Assembly (NCBI GenBank): GCA_963832945.1
Contig: CAWHVV010000006.1
Location: 186,001 to 250,000 of the forward strand
Origin: JAFEDN01 sp963832945
Lineage (GTDB): Bacteria; Pseudomonadota; Gammaproteobacteria; Coxiellales; Coxiellaceae
Direction: 5' to 3'
DNA length: 64,000 bases
A program made the position numbers and the translations under genes. Below the pieces are notes generated by a model that did not search any database, was not told the origin of the DNA, and saw only the letters and a list, made by a program, of their open reading frames with translations. Of the stretch, positions 1 to 8,746 are shown piece by piece (position 1 is the first letter of the stretch; each line of letters begins with the position of its first letter).

Positions 1-1270
1 CAGAAACCGGCTGCGGATTCAGCGAATGGTCTAAAGCATAGCGGCTAATGTGCGCGAAATCCTGCTTTTTATTCATGATATCCGCACCAAGGCCCTCTTT
101 CCAGCCCTGATAGCGTTTCTCTATGAAGGATTTAAAATACCCGCTTTCAATCATGTTGGCGGCAATCAACAAACCGCGGGCGAGGATGTCGACGCCGCCG
201 ATATGGCCATAAAACAAATCTTCCAGATCAACGCTTTGCCTGCGTAATTTCGAGTCGAAATTAAACCCGCCGTTCGTCAACCCGCCGTGCGTTAAAATAA
301 TATAAAGTACATGAGCAATTGAGTCTAACTCATTGGGAAATTGATCAGTATCCCAGCCCAGTTGCGGATCTCCACGGTTGGCGTCGATACTGCCGAAAAT
401 ATTATGAGCGCAGGCATACGCCACTTCCTCAGCGAAACTATGTCCGGCCAGAGTCGCATGATTGGCTTCAATATTCACCTTGTATTCTTTTTCCAGCCCA
501 TATTTGCACAAAAACGCCAGAACGTGACCACAATCAAAATCATACTGACGCTTGGTTGGTTCACAAGGTTTGGGTTCTATGAGTAGTAAACCTTTAAACC
601 CGCTCTTATGTTTGTATTCCGCCAGTAAGGTTAAAAAGCGCGCTAACTGTTCGGTCTCCCGGCGCAGGTCGGTATTTAGAAGCGTGTCATAGCCTTCGCG
701 TCCGCCCCATAACACATAGTTGGCGCCGTTCAGTTGTTGCGTGGCGTCAAACGCCGCTTTTACCTGAGCCACGGCATATGCAAACACCTCAGGGTCTGGA
801 TTCGTGGCGGCTCCCGCCATATAGCGAGGATGAGAAAATAAATTGGCCGTTCCCCATAATAAACGAATGCCGGTTTCCTGCATTTTTTTTCCAATGTAAT
901 CAGTGACTTTGCGAAAATTGTCAATGCTTTTCTTTAGACTGTCGCCTTCCGGTGCGACGTCGCGGTCATGAAAAGTAAAGAATGGTAAATTAAGTTTGCT
1001 GATAAATTCGAACACGGCGTCCACGCGCATTTTGGCGCGTTCGTGGGGATCGGTGCTTTTCAGCCAGGCGCGGTTGAAGGCGCCTTCTCCGAAACCGTCA
1101 TTGCCCTGCCAGCAAAAAGTGTGCCAGCAGCAGACTGCCAGGCGTAAATGTTCAGCCATGGTCTTACCCAGAATCACCCGGTCCGGATTATAGTACCGGT
1201 ATGCCAGCGGATTTTCGCTATCGGGTCCTTCGTATTTAATATGAGCTATATTAGTAAAAAAGTCAGACAT
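1..1270 (-). CDS. xylA: Xylose isomerase, C-terminus cut by the window edge
   Basis: Converts D-xylose to D-xylulose in the cytoplasm, the first step of the isomerase pathway of xylose use. The 423 visible codons follow the proteobacterial family closely. His101 and Asp104 (FHDRD) have the same numbering as the catalytic pair of E. coli XylA, followed by WGGREGY, the metal-ligand stretch LLIEPKP and NIEANHATLAGH. About 17 residues are missing at the C-terminus, because the E. coli enzyme has 440. The ATG follows GAGGGAATTGAT, a good ribosome binding site, 12 bases after the xylB stop, so it is the last visible gene of the sco1-xylA array. The order xylB-xylA is the reverse of E. coli, and no xylR is seen in the window. 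Confidence 0.97.
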   Translation of the reverse strand, partial: MSDFFTNIAHIKYEGPDSENPLAYRYYNPDRVILGKTMAEHLRLAVCCWHTFCWQGNDGFGEGAFNRAWLKSTDPHERAKMRVDAVFEFISKLNLPFFTFHDRDVAPEGDSLKKSIDNFRKVTDYIGKKMQETGIRLLWGTANLFSHPRYMAGAATNPDPEVFAYAVAQVKAAFDATQQLNGANYVLWGGREGYDTLLNTDLRRETEQLARFLTLLAEYKHKSGFKGLLLIEPKPCEPTKRQYDFDCGHVLAFLCKYGLEKEYKVNIEANHATLAGHSFAEEVAYACAHNIFGSIDANRGDPQLGWDTDQFPNELDSIAHVLYIILTHGGLTNGGFNFDSKLRRQSVDLEDLFYGHIGGVDILARGLLIAANMIESGYFKSFIEKRYQGWKEGLGADIMNKKQDFAHISRYALDHSLNPQPVS

Positions 1271-1282
1271 ATCAATTCCCTC

Positions 1283-2755
1283 TTATTCAGTATTTAATGC
1301 ATGAAAAGTCGGTTTGAGCTGCTGGTAAAGTGGATCAAATAGCCGCTGTTTTTTTCTCAACCCCGGATAATTTTCTGCAACAGGATAAATGATATGCTCA
1401 ATTTCCGGCATTGGGAAGGCTGCGCTGAATTCTTCCTTATGTTCGCTAAACCAGGCGAGCCGCGCCGCGCCGAAAGCAGCACCGATGGCCGCCTGCTGAC
1501 GATAGAGCAGCGGACGCTCCAGAACATTGGCAAGGATTTCTCCCCAGTAAACGCTGCGCGCGCCACCGCCGATCACAGATACCGTATTGATATTGACTCC
1601 GGCATGTTCAATTACTCTCTGACCCTGTGCAAAGGCGAAAGCGACACCCTCCAAAACCGCCTGCACCAATTCAGCGGGACCACTGGCAGGGGTCAATCCC
1701 ACCAGCGCGCCGAGGGCCTGAGGGTCGTTATAAGGCGTTCGTTCACCCGATAAATAAGGCAGAAACAGCGGAGTTGCTTCAAGACGATGTTGTTTGGCGA
1801 GATCGGTCAGTGCGCCGGCATCGGCCTGGCCGGCCACGCCGCCAATCCAGTCGAGGCAACTGGCAGCGCTTAAATGCACGCTCATTTGATGCCAGCGTTG
1901 CGGCAGACAGTGGCACATGGTATGCAGGGTTTCCCTGGGATTGGGGCGAAACTGATTATCGGCGACAAAATAAACACCGGAAGTTCCCAGCGACAGGAAA
2001 GCCTGCCCCGGATCGATGACGCCCATACTGACAGCGCTGGCGGCATTGTCGCCGCCACCGGCGACGACCGTGGTACTGGCGGAAATTCTCCATTCTTTGG
2101 CAATTTCCGGGGAGATAAGGGCGGTGACCTCGGCGCCTTCAAACAATTCCGGCATGTGATTTTCATTCAGACCGGTGGCATTCAGCATGGGCGAAGACCA
2201 GCGTCTGGCGCCGACGTCCAGCCACATTGTCCCCGACGCGTCGGAAAGATCCGTCGCAAATGCCCCGGTCATTTTTAAGCGCAGATAATCTTTGGGTAGA
2301 AGCACTTTATGAATTTGCGAGAAAATATGTGATTCGTTCTCCGCGACCCATAATAATTTTGGTGCGGTAAAACCCGGCATTATCAGATTACCGGTGATTT
2401 CGAGCGCTTCAGGAACCCGTGTCATCAAAGTCTGGCATTGAGGGGCACTGCGGCCATCGTTCCACAGAATGGCGGGACGCAACGGCTGATTTTGCCGGTT
2501 GAGCAGCGTCGCCCCATGCATTTGCCCCGAGAGGCCAATTGAGCGCACCTGCTGCCATTCTTGCGGATAGTTTTTTTGCAGCGTGAAAACAGCTTCGCAT
2601 GTCGCCTGCCACCACTCGTGCGGATCCTGCTCGGACCACAACGGTCGCGGGCGATACACCTGTAACGGCTGACTGGCGGAGCCAATGATCGCCTGCGACT
2701 CATCAATCAAAACTATTTTAACACTGGAAGTTCCCAGATCGATCCCCAGGTACAT
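1283..2755 (-). CDS. xylB: Xylulokinase
   Basis: Phosphorylates D-xylulose to xylulose 5-phosphate, feeding the pentose phosphate pathway. The protein is a full-length FGGY-family kinase (490 aa; E. coli XylB has 484). It opens with the phosphate-binding motif YLGIDLGTSSVK, has ILWNDGRS near residue 100, the catalytic aspartate in AGGGDNAASA near residue 236 and the adenosine-binding GGGARS motif near 395. It begins 14 bases after the ppc stop and ends 12 bases before xylA, so the two xylose genes are probably cotranscribed and coupled to the PEP carboxylase gene. No transporter lies next to it. The nearest candidate is the sugar porter about 8 kb upstream in a different operon. Confidence 0.96.
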   Translation of the reverse strand: MYLGIDLGTSSVKIVLIDESQAIIGSASQPLQVYRPRPLWSEQDPHEWWQATCEAVFTLQKNYPQEWQQVRSIGLSGQMHGATLLNRQNQPLRPAILWNDGRSAPQCQTLMTRVPEALEITGNLIMPGFTAPKLLWVAENESHIFSQIHKVLLPKDYLRLKMTGAFATDLSDASGTMWLDVGARRWSSPMLNATGLNENHMPELFEGAEVTALISPEIAKEWRISASTTVVAGGGDNAASAVSMGVIDPGQAFLSLGTSGVYFVADNQFRPNPRETLHTMCHCLPQRWHQMSVHLSAASCLDWIGGVAGQADAGALTDLAKQHRLEATPLFLPYLSGERTPYNDPQALGALVGLTPASGPAELVQAVLEGVAFAFAQGQRVIEHAGVNINTVSVIGGGARSVYWGEILANVLERPLLYRQQAAIGAAFGAARLAWFSEHKEEFSAAFPMPEIEHIIYPVAENYPGLRKKQRLFDPLYQQLKPTFHALNTE

Positions 2756-2769
2756 AAATCACATTCTCC

Positions 2770-5532
2770 TTATGCGGCGTTGCGGCTGGCATTGGTATTG
2801 GCGGCCAGAGCTTTTAAAATCATTTCCTTATAAGCAGCGGCCAGCTCCGGATTTTTATCACCCAGTTTTTTTAATTCAGTCATGGCGAATTGTTGAATAA
2901 TTAACAAAGGCAACACAATTTCCTCGCGCATCCTGATCGATTCGCGATTCAGCGGATCTTTTTCCAGTAAAGAGTTTTGTGTGGAAATTTTTTCCAGTAA
3001 AATTTGCGTGAGTTTAGCCTCTTCGTGTAATCGCTGCCAGAATTTACCGAATTTTTTGTCTTTGCGCATATATGACGTCAGCGGGAAAAAAGTTTTGCAT
3101 AAACTCATCATGGTGTTTTCGACTAATGTGCGAAAGAACAGCGATTGCTGGTAAAGCTGGATCAATTGCGACTCTTTACCGTCATTAATTAATTTATGCA
3201 GGGCGGAACCGAAGCCAAAATAACCGGGAATATTCTGCTTTAACTGACTCCATGAACCAACAAAAGGAATAGCCCGTAAATCCGCGAATTCCAATCGTGC
3301 GGTTTTTTTACGGGCCGCAGGACGGCTGCCGATATTGAGTTCACCGTAAAATCGCAGGGGCGTCATCTCTTCCAGATAAGGCACAAATAAGGGATCTTCT
3401 TTCAGTGACATATAGGTTTTTTGGCTTTCATTCGACAATTGTTGCAGAATTTCCATATTCGCTTTGGAGAGATCGTTGGCGGATTCCGGAAATAATAAAT
3501 CATCAATTCCCGCGGTAAATAACTGTTCGATATTGAATGTGGCGGAAGCTTCAGTGCCAAAGTTAGAGCTGACGGTTTGCCCCTGAATCGTTAACTGCAG
3601 ATCGTGATGACTGATTTTACTGCCAAGGGAGCGGTAAAAATGATGAGTGTTGCCGCCGCCGCGCGCCGGTGGGCCGCCGCGGCCGTCAAAAAAAATCACT
3701 TTAATGCCCTGTTGCGCGGAGATTTCGGTTAAATTTAATTTGGCTTTATAAATCGACCAGTTGGCGGCCACGTAACCGCCGTCCTTGGTGCCGTCGGAAA
3801 ATCCGAGCATAATGGTTTGAACGTTGTGTCGATTCGAGAGGTGCGCCCGGTAAAAATCGCATTGATAAAGCTCCTGCATAATCGCCGCGGAATTTTCCAG
3901 ATCTTTAATACTTTCAAATAAGGGCACGATATCGACAGGAATTTCCCGTGAGAAATTGCCAGCCATTGCCGCTGAGTACAGCGGCAATGGCTTCCTATTT
4001 ATATCCTGCGCATCGGCGGAGCCGATTGCTCGGAATGAAGGGGGGGACGCTCCGCTCTCTCCCCCTTCGACCCCCATCGGGTAAGGAGAGTTCCCTTCAG
4101 CGGGAACTCCTGAGAAATTGCCGGCCAGGTGCAGCATGGTTAACAATTCCAGCACATCCAGCGCCGATTGTGAATTGCTGATGATATAACGGCATAAACC
4201 TTTTTCACCATTGGCTGTCTGCACGGGTTTGATCGCCGCTATGGATTGAATTGTCCGCATAAATTGCGGGTCCGCAGGCCGGGCAGGCAGGGTATAACGG
4301 CAACGGCTTTTTATGAGTTCACTGAGAATGGCGGTTCTTGCTTTGGGATTTAGCTCATAATATTTTTTAAATTTTTCATTTTTTAAGTCGTTCAGCAAAT
4401 GTTTGAATACCTGCCGGTGTACGGGGGCATTTTCACGCATATCCATCGCTGCTAAATAGAAACCAAAACAATGCACTTTAGTAATCAACGGATCCAGTTT
4501 TTCTAAAAATAATGAATCGTGATCGGCGATTAACATATGACGAAGCTGCATTAAATCATCCAGTAATTCCGCGGCGGTCTGGTAAATTTCCGCAGCCGGT
4601 TTCTTTTGGTCCATGCTCATGCGGGTATTTTCGATTTTTTGGCGGATCAGGTAACAGTTTTCCAGTACTCCCTTAAACGTCAGTCTTTTGCCGAGTTCGT
4701 GACAATCTTCGGCATACATTTTGAGAACGCGGTTTTTCAATAATTTAGCGACGGCGAGTGTGGTTTCGCTGTCAACGTTGGGATTACCGTCCCGATCTCC
4801 GCCTGGCCAGAATCCTAATTCCACTACGGGATGCGTCAGCGGTTCGGGATGATGGAATTGGCGCAATGCGGTATTCAGTTGCTGATGAATTTCTGGAATA
4901 ACCCGGTAAAAAATATTTTCGATGTACCAGACTAAACTGTGAGCCTCCTCAAATGGCGTGGGTTTATGCTGATGTTTAAAAGAAGTTTTTCCCATTTGCC
5001 AGAGTAAATCGCTAATTTCTTTTAAATGATTACTCTGGATGGCGGCTGTTAACTGGGTAATGATTCCCAATACAGGATAAGGATAAAATTGCGTGGGATG
5101 AGCGGTCAGCACAATTTTAACGCGGTAATCCTGAATCTGGCGGATAAAAGCGGCTTCGTGCCCGGTATTAATGACTTTATTAATCAGATTAGTCAGAGTT
5201 CCGGGGCCGTCGAGGTGGTGGGTTGTGGTATAAGCGGCATCTTCCAGAGCGTCAAAGAGTACAATTTGGCGTTCGACAAATTGCAGCATGGTGAACAGGA
5301 CTCTGTTCTTTTCAGTGGAAGGGATATGATTGAGATTTTTTGTAAAAAAGCTGTCGACGATTTCGCTGGGATGTTTGCCTCGTTGAATTTCCCTCGCGCA
5401 GTGTTTGGTAAAGAGTGTCAGCAGGGTGCCGACTTCCTGCATTTTTTGAAAGGGTAGAGTCAGGAACAGGCTATTATACAGGGAATATTTAAGCGCGACA
5501 TTATCATGAAAGTTAATGAGTAATCCATCCAT
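2770..5532 (-). CDS. ppc: Phosphoenolpyruvate carboxylase carrying an in-frame repeat insertion
   Basis: Carboxylates PEP to oxaloacetate to refill the TCA cycle. Family motifs present are VLTAHPTQ with catalytic His145, WPGGDRDGNPNV, FSDGTKDGGY and the glycine-rich FDGRGGPPARGGG. The protein has 920 residues. About 54 of them (roughly 471-524) come from a palindromic repeat inserted between LHLAGNFS and REIPVDIVPLFES, a join that in other PEPCs is continuous ahead of the PLFE motif. Without it the protein would be about 866 aa, close to the usual 880. The C-terminus ends NASRNAA rather than the usual QNTG, so this is a divergent PEPC or one with an altered C-terminus. The gene starts 7 bases after the pfp stop. 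Whether the insertion is tolerated is not known; the rest of the frame is intact. Confidence 0.93.
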   Translation of the reverse strand: MDGLLINFHDNVALKYSLYNSLFLTLPFQKMQEVGTLLTLFTKHCAREIQRGKHPSEIVDSFFTKNLNHIPSTEKNRVLFTMLQFVERQIVLFDALEDAAYTTTHHLDGPGTLTNLINKVINTGHEAAFIRQIQDYRVKIVLTAHPTQFYPYPVLGIITQLTAAIQSNHLKEISDLLWQMGKTSFKHQHKPTPFEEAHSLVWYIENIFYRVIPEIHQQLNTALRQFHHPEPLTHPVVELGFWPGGDRDGNPNVDSETTLAVAKLLKNRVLKMYAEDCHELGKRLTFKGVLENCYLIRQKIENTRMSMDQKKPAAEIYQTAAELLDDLMQLRHMLIADHDSLFLEKLDPLITKVHCFGFYLAAMDMRENAPVHRQVFKHLLNDLKNEKFKKYYELNPKARTAILSELIKSRCRYTLPARPADPQFMRTIQSIAAIKPVQTANGEKGLCRYIISNSQSALDVLELLTMLHLAGNFSGVPAEGNSPYPMGVEGGESGASPPSFRAIGSADAQDINRKPLPLYSAAMAGNFSREIPVDIVPLFESIKDLENSAAIMQELYQCDFYRAHLSNRHNVQTIMLGFSDGTKDGGYVAANWSIYKAKLNLTEISAQQGIKVIFFDGRGGPPARGGGNTHHFYRSLGSKISHHDLQLTIQGQTVSSNFGTEASATFNIEQLFTAGIDDLLFPESANDLSKANMEILQQLSNESQKTYMSLKEDPLFVPYLEEMTPLRFYGELNIGSRPAARKKTARLEFADLRAIPFVGSWSQLKQNIPGYFGFGSALHKLINDGKESQLIQLYQQSLFFRTLVENTMMSLCKTFFPLTSYMRKDKKFGKFWQRLHEEAKLTQILLEKISTQNSLLEKDPLNRESIRMREEIVLPLLIIQQFAMTELKKLGDKNPELAAAYKEMILKALAANTNASRNAA
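3949..4127 (-). repeat. RPE-like palindromic element inserted in frame in ppc
   Basis: A copy of the dispersed palindromic element lies inside ppc. It is bounded by a 17-bp direct repeat with one mismatch (3949-3965 and 4111-4127, TGAGAAATTGCC then A/G then GCCA), which looks like a target-site duplication. The net gain is 162 bp, exactly 54 codons, without a stop. Read on the minus strand it contains the small hairpin GTTCCC-GCTGAA-GGGAAC, a G-rich/C-rich stem, the hairpin ATCGGC-TCC-GCCGAT and the right end with TACTCAGCGG. The same order occurs in the copy at 63.7 kb. The translated insert includes RAIGSADAQDINRKPLPLYS, also found in the AsmA-like protein. Confidence 0.88.
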
Positions 5533-5539
5533 GTAGAAT

Positions 5540-6793
5540 TTATTTCTCCAGTTTTTTTTGCACCGTGATATTTTTCAGCCGCACGTAATATGGCAAGCCG
5601 TTTTTATAAGGGGGATGATCCTCGCCCTGAATCAGCGGCTGTAGATACCGGCGGCAGGCGTCGGTAATTCCGAAGCCGTCGGGGGTAATAAAATGTTTGG
5701 GCATCTTTTTTTCCACATTGGCCACGCTGGATAATGGCACCGAACCAATGTCCCATTGATAAGGTTCATCCGCCAGCCGCCGGATGGTCAGCATAATATC
5801 GGTTTCGCCGGATGCGGCCCGTTCAACGGCGGCTTTTCCCAGGGCGTAAGCCTGCGCAACGTCGGTGCTGGAAGCGATGTGCCGCGCGGAACGTTGTAAA
5901 TAATCCACAACCGCCCAGTGATATTTGTAACCCAAATTATGTTTAATCAGCCCGGCCAGCGTGGGAGCAATGCCGCCGAGTTGTGTATTTCCAAAAGCAT
6001 CGCAGATAGAACTGTGCGTCAAAAATTCTCCGTTTTCCTGATGGAGGCCCTCGGAAGCGATAATGGCGCAAAATCCATATTTTTTTACGCAATCGCGTAC
6101 GCGATTTAAAAAATTTTCCTGCTGGAACGGTACCTCAGGAAATAAAATAATATGCGGAGCGTGGGCTTCGTCTTCCGCCGCCAGACCTGCCGCCGCGGCT
6201 ATCCAGCCGGCATGACGGCCCATGACTTCCATCACGAAGACTTTTGTTGAAGTGGAACACATGGAGGCGATATCCAGGCCGGCCTCGCGTATGGAGGTGG
6301 CGACGTATTTGGCGGCGGATCCAAATCCCGGGCAACTATCGGTGTGCGCCAAATCATTGTCAATGGTTTTAGGAATACCGATGCAGGTGAGCGGGTAGCC
6401 CATTTGCCGGGTAGTTTGCGCAATTTTTAAAATAGTGTCCTGAGAGTCCCCGCCGCCATTATAAAAGAAATAGCCTATTTGATGAGTTTTAAATACTTCC
6501 AGCAGGCGGTGATAGTCGGAGCCATCTTCTTCAAATTTTTTTAATTTATAGCGGCAGGAGCCGAAAGCGCCTCCAGGAGTGTGGCGCAGGGCGGCGATAA
6601 TTTGAGGATCTTCCTGGCTGGTATCGATCATTTCTTCTTTCAGCGCGCCGGTAATGCCATTCACGCCCGCATAAATTTTACCGATTCGGGCAGGAAAGCG
6701 CCGTGCGGTTTCAATCACTCCGCAGGCGCTGGCGTTAATAACGGCTGTCACTCCACCGGATTGGGCGTAAAAGATATTTTTAATCGTGGACAT
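5540..6793 (-). CDS. pfp: Pyrophosphate-dependent 6-phosphofructokinase
   Basis: Interconverts fructose 6-phosphate and fructose 1,6-bisphosphate with PPi/Pi in place of ATP/ADP, so glycolysis becomes reversible at this step. The protein is 417 aa. It has the nucleotide/PPi loop GGGDS at 113-117, where ATP enzymes have GGDGS, and PKTIDND at 141-147, where Lys replaces the Gly of ATP-type PGTIDND. Both are recognised PPi-type signatures. MGRHAGW is at 191-197. The start overlaps the end of the upstream thioredoxin-like gene by 14 bases, and its stop lies 7 bases before ppc. Its place between an anaplerotic enzyme and electron-transport assembly genes suggests a central-carbon operon. Confidence 0.94.
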   Translation of the reverse strand: MSTIKNIFYAQSGGVTAVINASACGVIETARRFPARIGKIYAGVNGITGALKEEMIDTSQEDPQIIAALRHTPGGAFGSCRYKLKKFEEDGSDYHRLLEVFKTHQIGYFFYNGGGDSQDTILKIAQTTRQMGYPLTCIGIPKTIDNDLAHTDSCPGFGSAAKYVATSIREAGLDIASMCSTSTKVFVMEVMGRHAGWIAAAAGLAAEDEAHAPHIILFPEVPFQQENFLNRVRDCVKKYGFCAIIASEGLHQENGEFLTHSSICDAFGNTQLGGIAPTLAGLIKHNLGYKYHWAVVDYLQRSARHIASSTDVAQAYALGKAAVERAASGETDIMLTIRRLADEPYQWDIGSVPLSSVANVEKKMPKHFITPDGFGITDACRRYLQPLIQGEDHPPYKNGLPYYVRLKNITVQKKLEK

Positions 6794-7240
6794 TAATCAT
6801 TTCCTCCAGTCCTTCGGATGTTTGGGGTCCATACAGCGGCTGCATCAGTTTGCCCTGTGGATTAATAATAAAAGTAGTGGGAAGCACGTTAGGAGCGGGT
6901 AATCCCAATGTTTTTGCGGGATTAAGCTGCAAAACCGGAAAGTGGATACTCAAGGAGTTGACCGCGGATAACAAATCATCTTTAGAAAGATTATCGTAGT
7001 TAATTCCCAGCAGCACAACATCTTTTAAGTGACGCTGGTAAAATAAATTGAGTTGCGGAATTTCCCTGGACACGCTTCGCACCAGCTTGCCCAATAGTTG
7101 ATAATAATCCATTTATTCTGCCAATCTGCTGAGTAAACGGCCCGCCCATAGACGTCCAGGAAAACCGGTGTTGGCCGGCCACCAAAGGCGGCGCAGGCCA
7201 GTAACGCCGGTATCAGCAGGATTAACCAACGTAATTTCAT
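6780..7240 (-). pseudogene. TlpA-like thioredoxin lipoprotein, single frameshift
   Basis: A membrane-anchored thiol-disulfide oxidoreductase of the TlpA/ResA type, split into two frames. The first frame begins MKLRWLILLIPALLAC, a signal peptide ending in the lipobox LLAC, and runs to the active site WASWCEAC. The second frame continues with REIPQLNLFYQRH and ends with the cis-Pro region LPTTFIINPQG and a normal C-terminus. The switch occurs near 7065-7071, just after the second active-site Cys, and one missing base explains it. All family features are otherwise present, so this is either a recent frameshift or a sequencing error. It starts 2 bases after the sco1 stop and overlaps pfp. Pairing with SCO1 suggests a role in cytochrome oxidase copper-site assembly (inference). 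Confidence 0.8.
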
Positions 7241-7242
7241 TA

Positions 7243-7920
7243 TTACGAATTGATTAAAGATTTATAATTTTTAACCAAATCTTCGGCTTTGTACGGATAG
7301 GTGAGAACACCAGCCCAGTTCCCGTCCGGGTTGAATAAATAAATTTGCGAGCTGTGGTTCATGCCGTAAGTATTGGGTTCCTTGCCTGGTGTTTTAGCAT
7401 AATACATGCCGATATCTTTGCTAAAAATATTTAAATTTTCTGCGTTGCCGCCGGCTCCCGTAAAACGGGGATTAAAGTTTTTAACATATTGGTGCAGGAC
7501 ATCGGTGGTATCGCGTTCAGGATCGACGCTGACAAAAATAACCTGCGGTAATTTATCGGCGGGAAGGTCCTTTTGTAACTGTTGGTCCATTTTGTTGAGT
7601 TCGGTTAAAGTCAGCGGGCAGACATCTCCGCAATGGGTGAAGCCGAAAAACAGGAATGTCCAATGGCCTTTCAGGTTTTCGTTGGTAAGGGGTTTATTAT
7701 CATCATCCGTTAAGGTAAAAGAACTAATGGTTTTAGGAGCGGGCAGCATATTTTGATTGGAGGGTTCGGGGACATCCTTGCTTGCCGTGGGTGTCGCCGG
7801 ATGTTCCGCGACTCTTTGTTTGGAATGAGAGTAAATGCCCAAGGCGGCGAGAATAATAATAATTACTACAATAACGCCAACTATTTGGCGATTTTTTTTG
7901 CGAGGTGGCTGAGTTTTCAT
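7243..7920 (-). CDS. SCO1/SenC family copper chaperone
   Basis: Inserts copper into the CuA site of cytochrome c oxidase and acts from the inner membrane on the periplasmic side. The 225-aa protein has a basic N-terminus, one membrane anchor (about 13-30) and a thioredoxin-like domain. The copper-binding CxxxC is C97-G-D-V-C101, and the third ligand His189 lies in MNHSSQIYLF. I chose the internal ATG because GGAGGAATTTT precedes it at normal spacing; a longer frame starting 39 bases upstream lacks such a site and would add residues before the basic anchor. It heads the sco1-xylA array. Upstream is a palindromic repeat, so the promoter must lie in the short stretch before it. Confidence 0.92.
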   Translation of the reverse strand: MKTQPPRKKNRQIVGVIVVIIIILAALGIYSHSKQRVAEHPATPTASKDVPEPSNQNMLPAPKTISSFTLTDDDNKPLTNENLKGHWTFLFFGFTHCGDVCPLTLTELNKMDQQLQKDLPADKLPQVIFVSVDPERDTTDVLHQYVKNFNPRFTGAGGNAENLNIFSKDIGMYYAKTPGKEPNTYGMNHSSQIYLFNPDGNWAGVLTYPYKAEDLVKNYKSLINS

Positions 7921-7984
7921 AAAATTCCTCCGGTTAATGAAGACCCTATCATAATTCAATATGAGCGGTTTGTCATCCGGGGGG

Positions 7985-8286
7985 CTATCGGATTAGTCAA
8001 TCATTGAGCGTTAGCTGGTTGACTGTAAACCACCTCCGCGGTATTCCCGGCATCCGCTCATCAGGTTCGCAAGTCCTCACTGGCGGGGCCTGCCAGAGGC
8101 GGGCTTGTCCACCGTGCTCACTCGCGTGTGCGAGTAGAAGTGCTTGTGGAAATCATTCATAAATCACATTTTCGCCCTTTGAGCAGATACCGCCCGCTCG
8201 CTCCGCGCGCTGGCCAAGCCCGCCTCTGTCACCCGCCTTCGTAGCGAATGGGCGGATGGCCGGGAATACCGCTAACTGCCACGACT
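7985..8286 (+). repeat. ~300-bp palindromic element, copy A
   Basis: This stretch fills most of the gene-free region between sco1 and the next small gene. It matches, in reverse complement, the stretch 9346-9653 over almost its full length, with scattered mismatches concentrated in the AT-rich centre. The element has terminal inverted repeats (GCGGTATTCCCGG-CATCCGC at one end, GCGGATGGCCGGGAATACCGC-like at the other) and inner inverted blocks around AGGCGGGCTTG and CAAGCCCGCCT. It has no open frame of note. It looks like a non-autonomous MITE-type element. Whether other copies exist in the genome cannot be seen here. Confidence 0.85.
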
Positions 8287-8422
8287 TCATAAACTTCAGG
8301 AACAAAATCGAGATAGGAATATTTGACAAGGTTTTAAAAATATACGATCTTCGCCAAGATGTTTTTATAATGAAAACAAATATTCCGGATTCACTTCCTG
8401 ATACTTAAAATAAGGAGTTATT

Positions 8423-8629
8423 ATGGTAATTGAACATGCAATAAATAAAATTGCAGAACAAATGGAGAAAATATCAAGGGAATTGTCTTTTTACGACAAA
8501 ATTAATACAATTCCGCTAAACAGCCCAGAGCATCGATATTTCACTTGCTCAGAGTGGAAGCATTATTGTTTCTTGCTTGATGAATTAAATAGTTTAGATG
8601 ATAAGTTTGATCTTTTAATAATACGTTAA
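8423..8629 (+). CDS. Small hypothetical protein, 68 aa
   Basis: I do not recognise this family. The ATG is preceded by AAGGAGTTATT, a strong ribosome binding site, which supports real translation. The product is a small, mostly helical, acidic soluble protein (motifs NKIAEQMEKISREL and CFLLDELNSLDDKFD) without signal peptide or membrane segment. It lies alone between copy A of the ~300-bp repeat and a decaying toxin-antitoxin pair on the other strand, so it belongs to the segment bracketed by the inverted repeats. TATAAT at 8366-8371 may be part of its promoter, but no convincing -35 box goes with it. Confidence 0.6.
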   Translation: MVIEHAINKIAEQMEKISRELSFYDKINTIPLNSPEHRYFTCSEWKHYCFLLDELNSLDDKFDLLIIR

Positions 8630-8665
8630 GTAGAAGGCTCAGTCTGAATATCGGTGTGAATCTGC

Positions 8666-8746
8666 TTAAGATTTCAGACTTGACTCCTCTATACGGGCAA
8701 AGGCAATTAAAGGGCTCGCATCTGCAACAATAATGGGATTATTCAA
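8666..8746 (-). pseudogene. Remnant of a DUF3368-type toxin gene
   Basis: Directly after the antitoxin gene the minus strand reads 26 codons beginning NNPIIVADASPLIAFARI and then a stop. VxDASPLIxLARI is the N-terminal signature of DUF3368 proteins, PIN-like putative toxins that normally follow a UPF0175 antitoxin. Such toxins usually have about 150-160 residues, so only the first sixth survives. The only start available is a TTG overlapping the antitoxin end, which fits the usual tight coupling. Downstream sequence up to the small gene shows no continuation in any frame that I can recognise. Confidence 0.75.

Noticed and set aside
1394..2278. Long plus-strand frames opposite xylB
   Set aside because: xylB on the minus strand carries all motifs of the family; the opposite frames are shadows of GC-biased codons.
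3948..4181. Plus-strand open frame over the ppc insertion
   Set aside because: It lies opposite ppc and consists of the repeat element; no ribosome binding site or family match.
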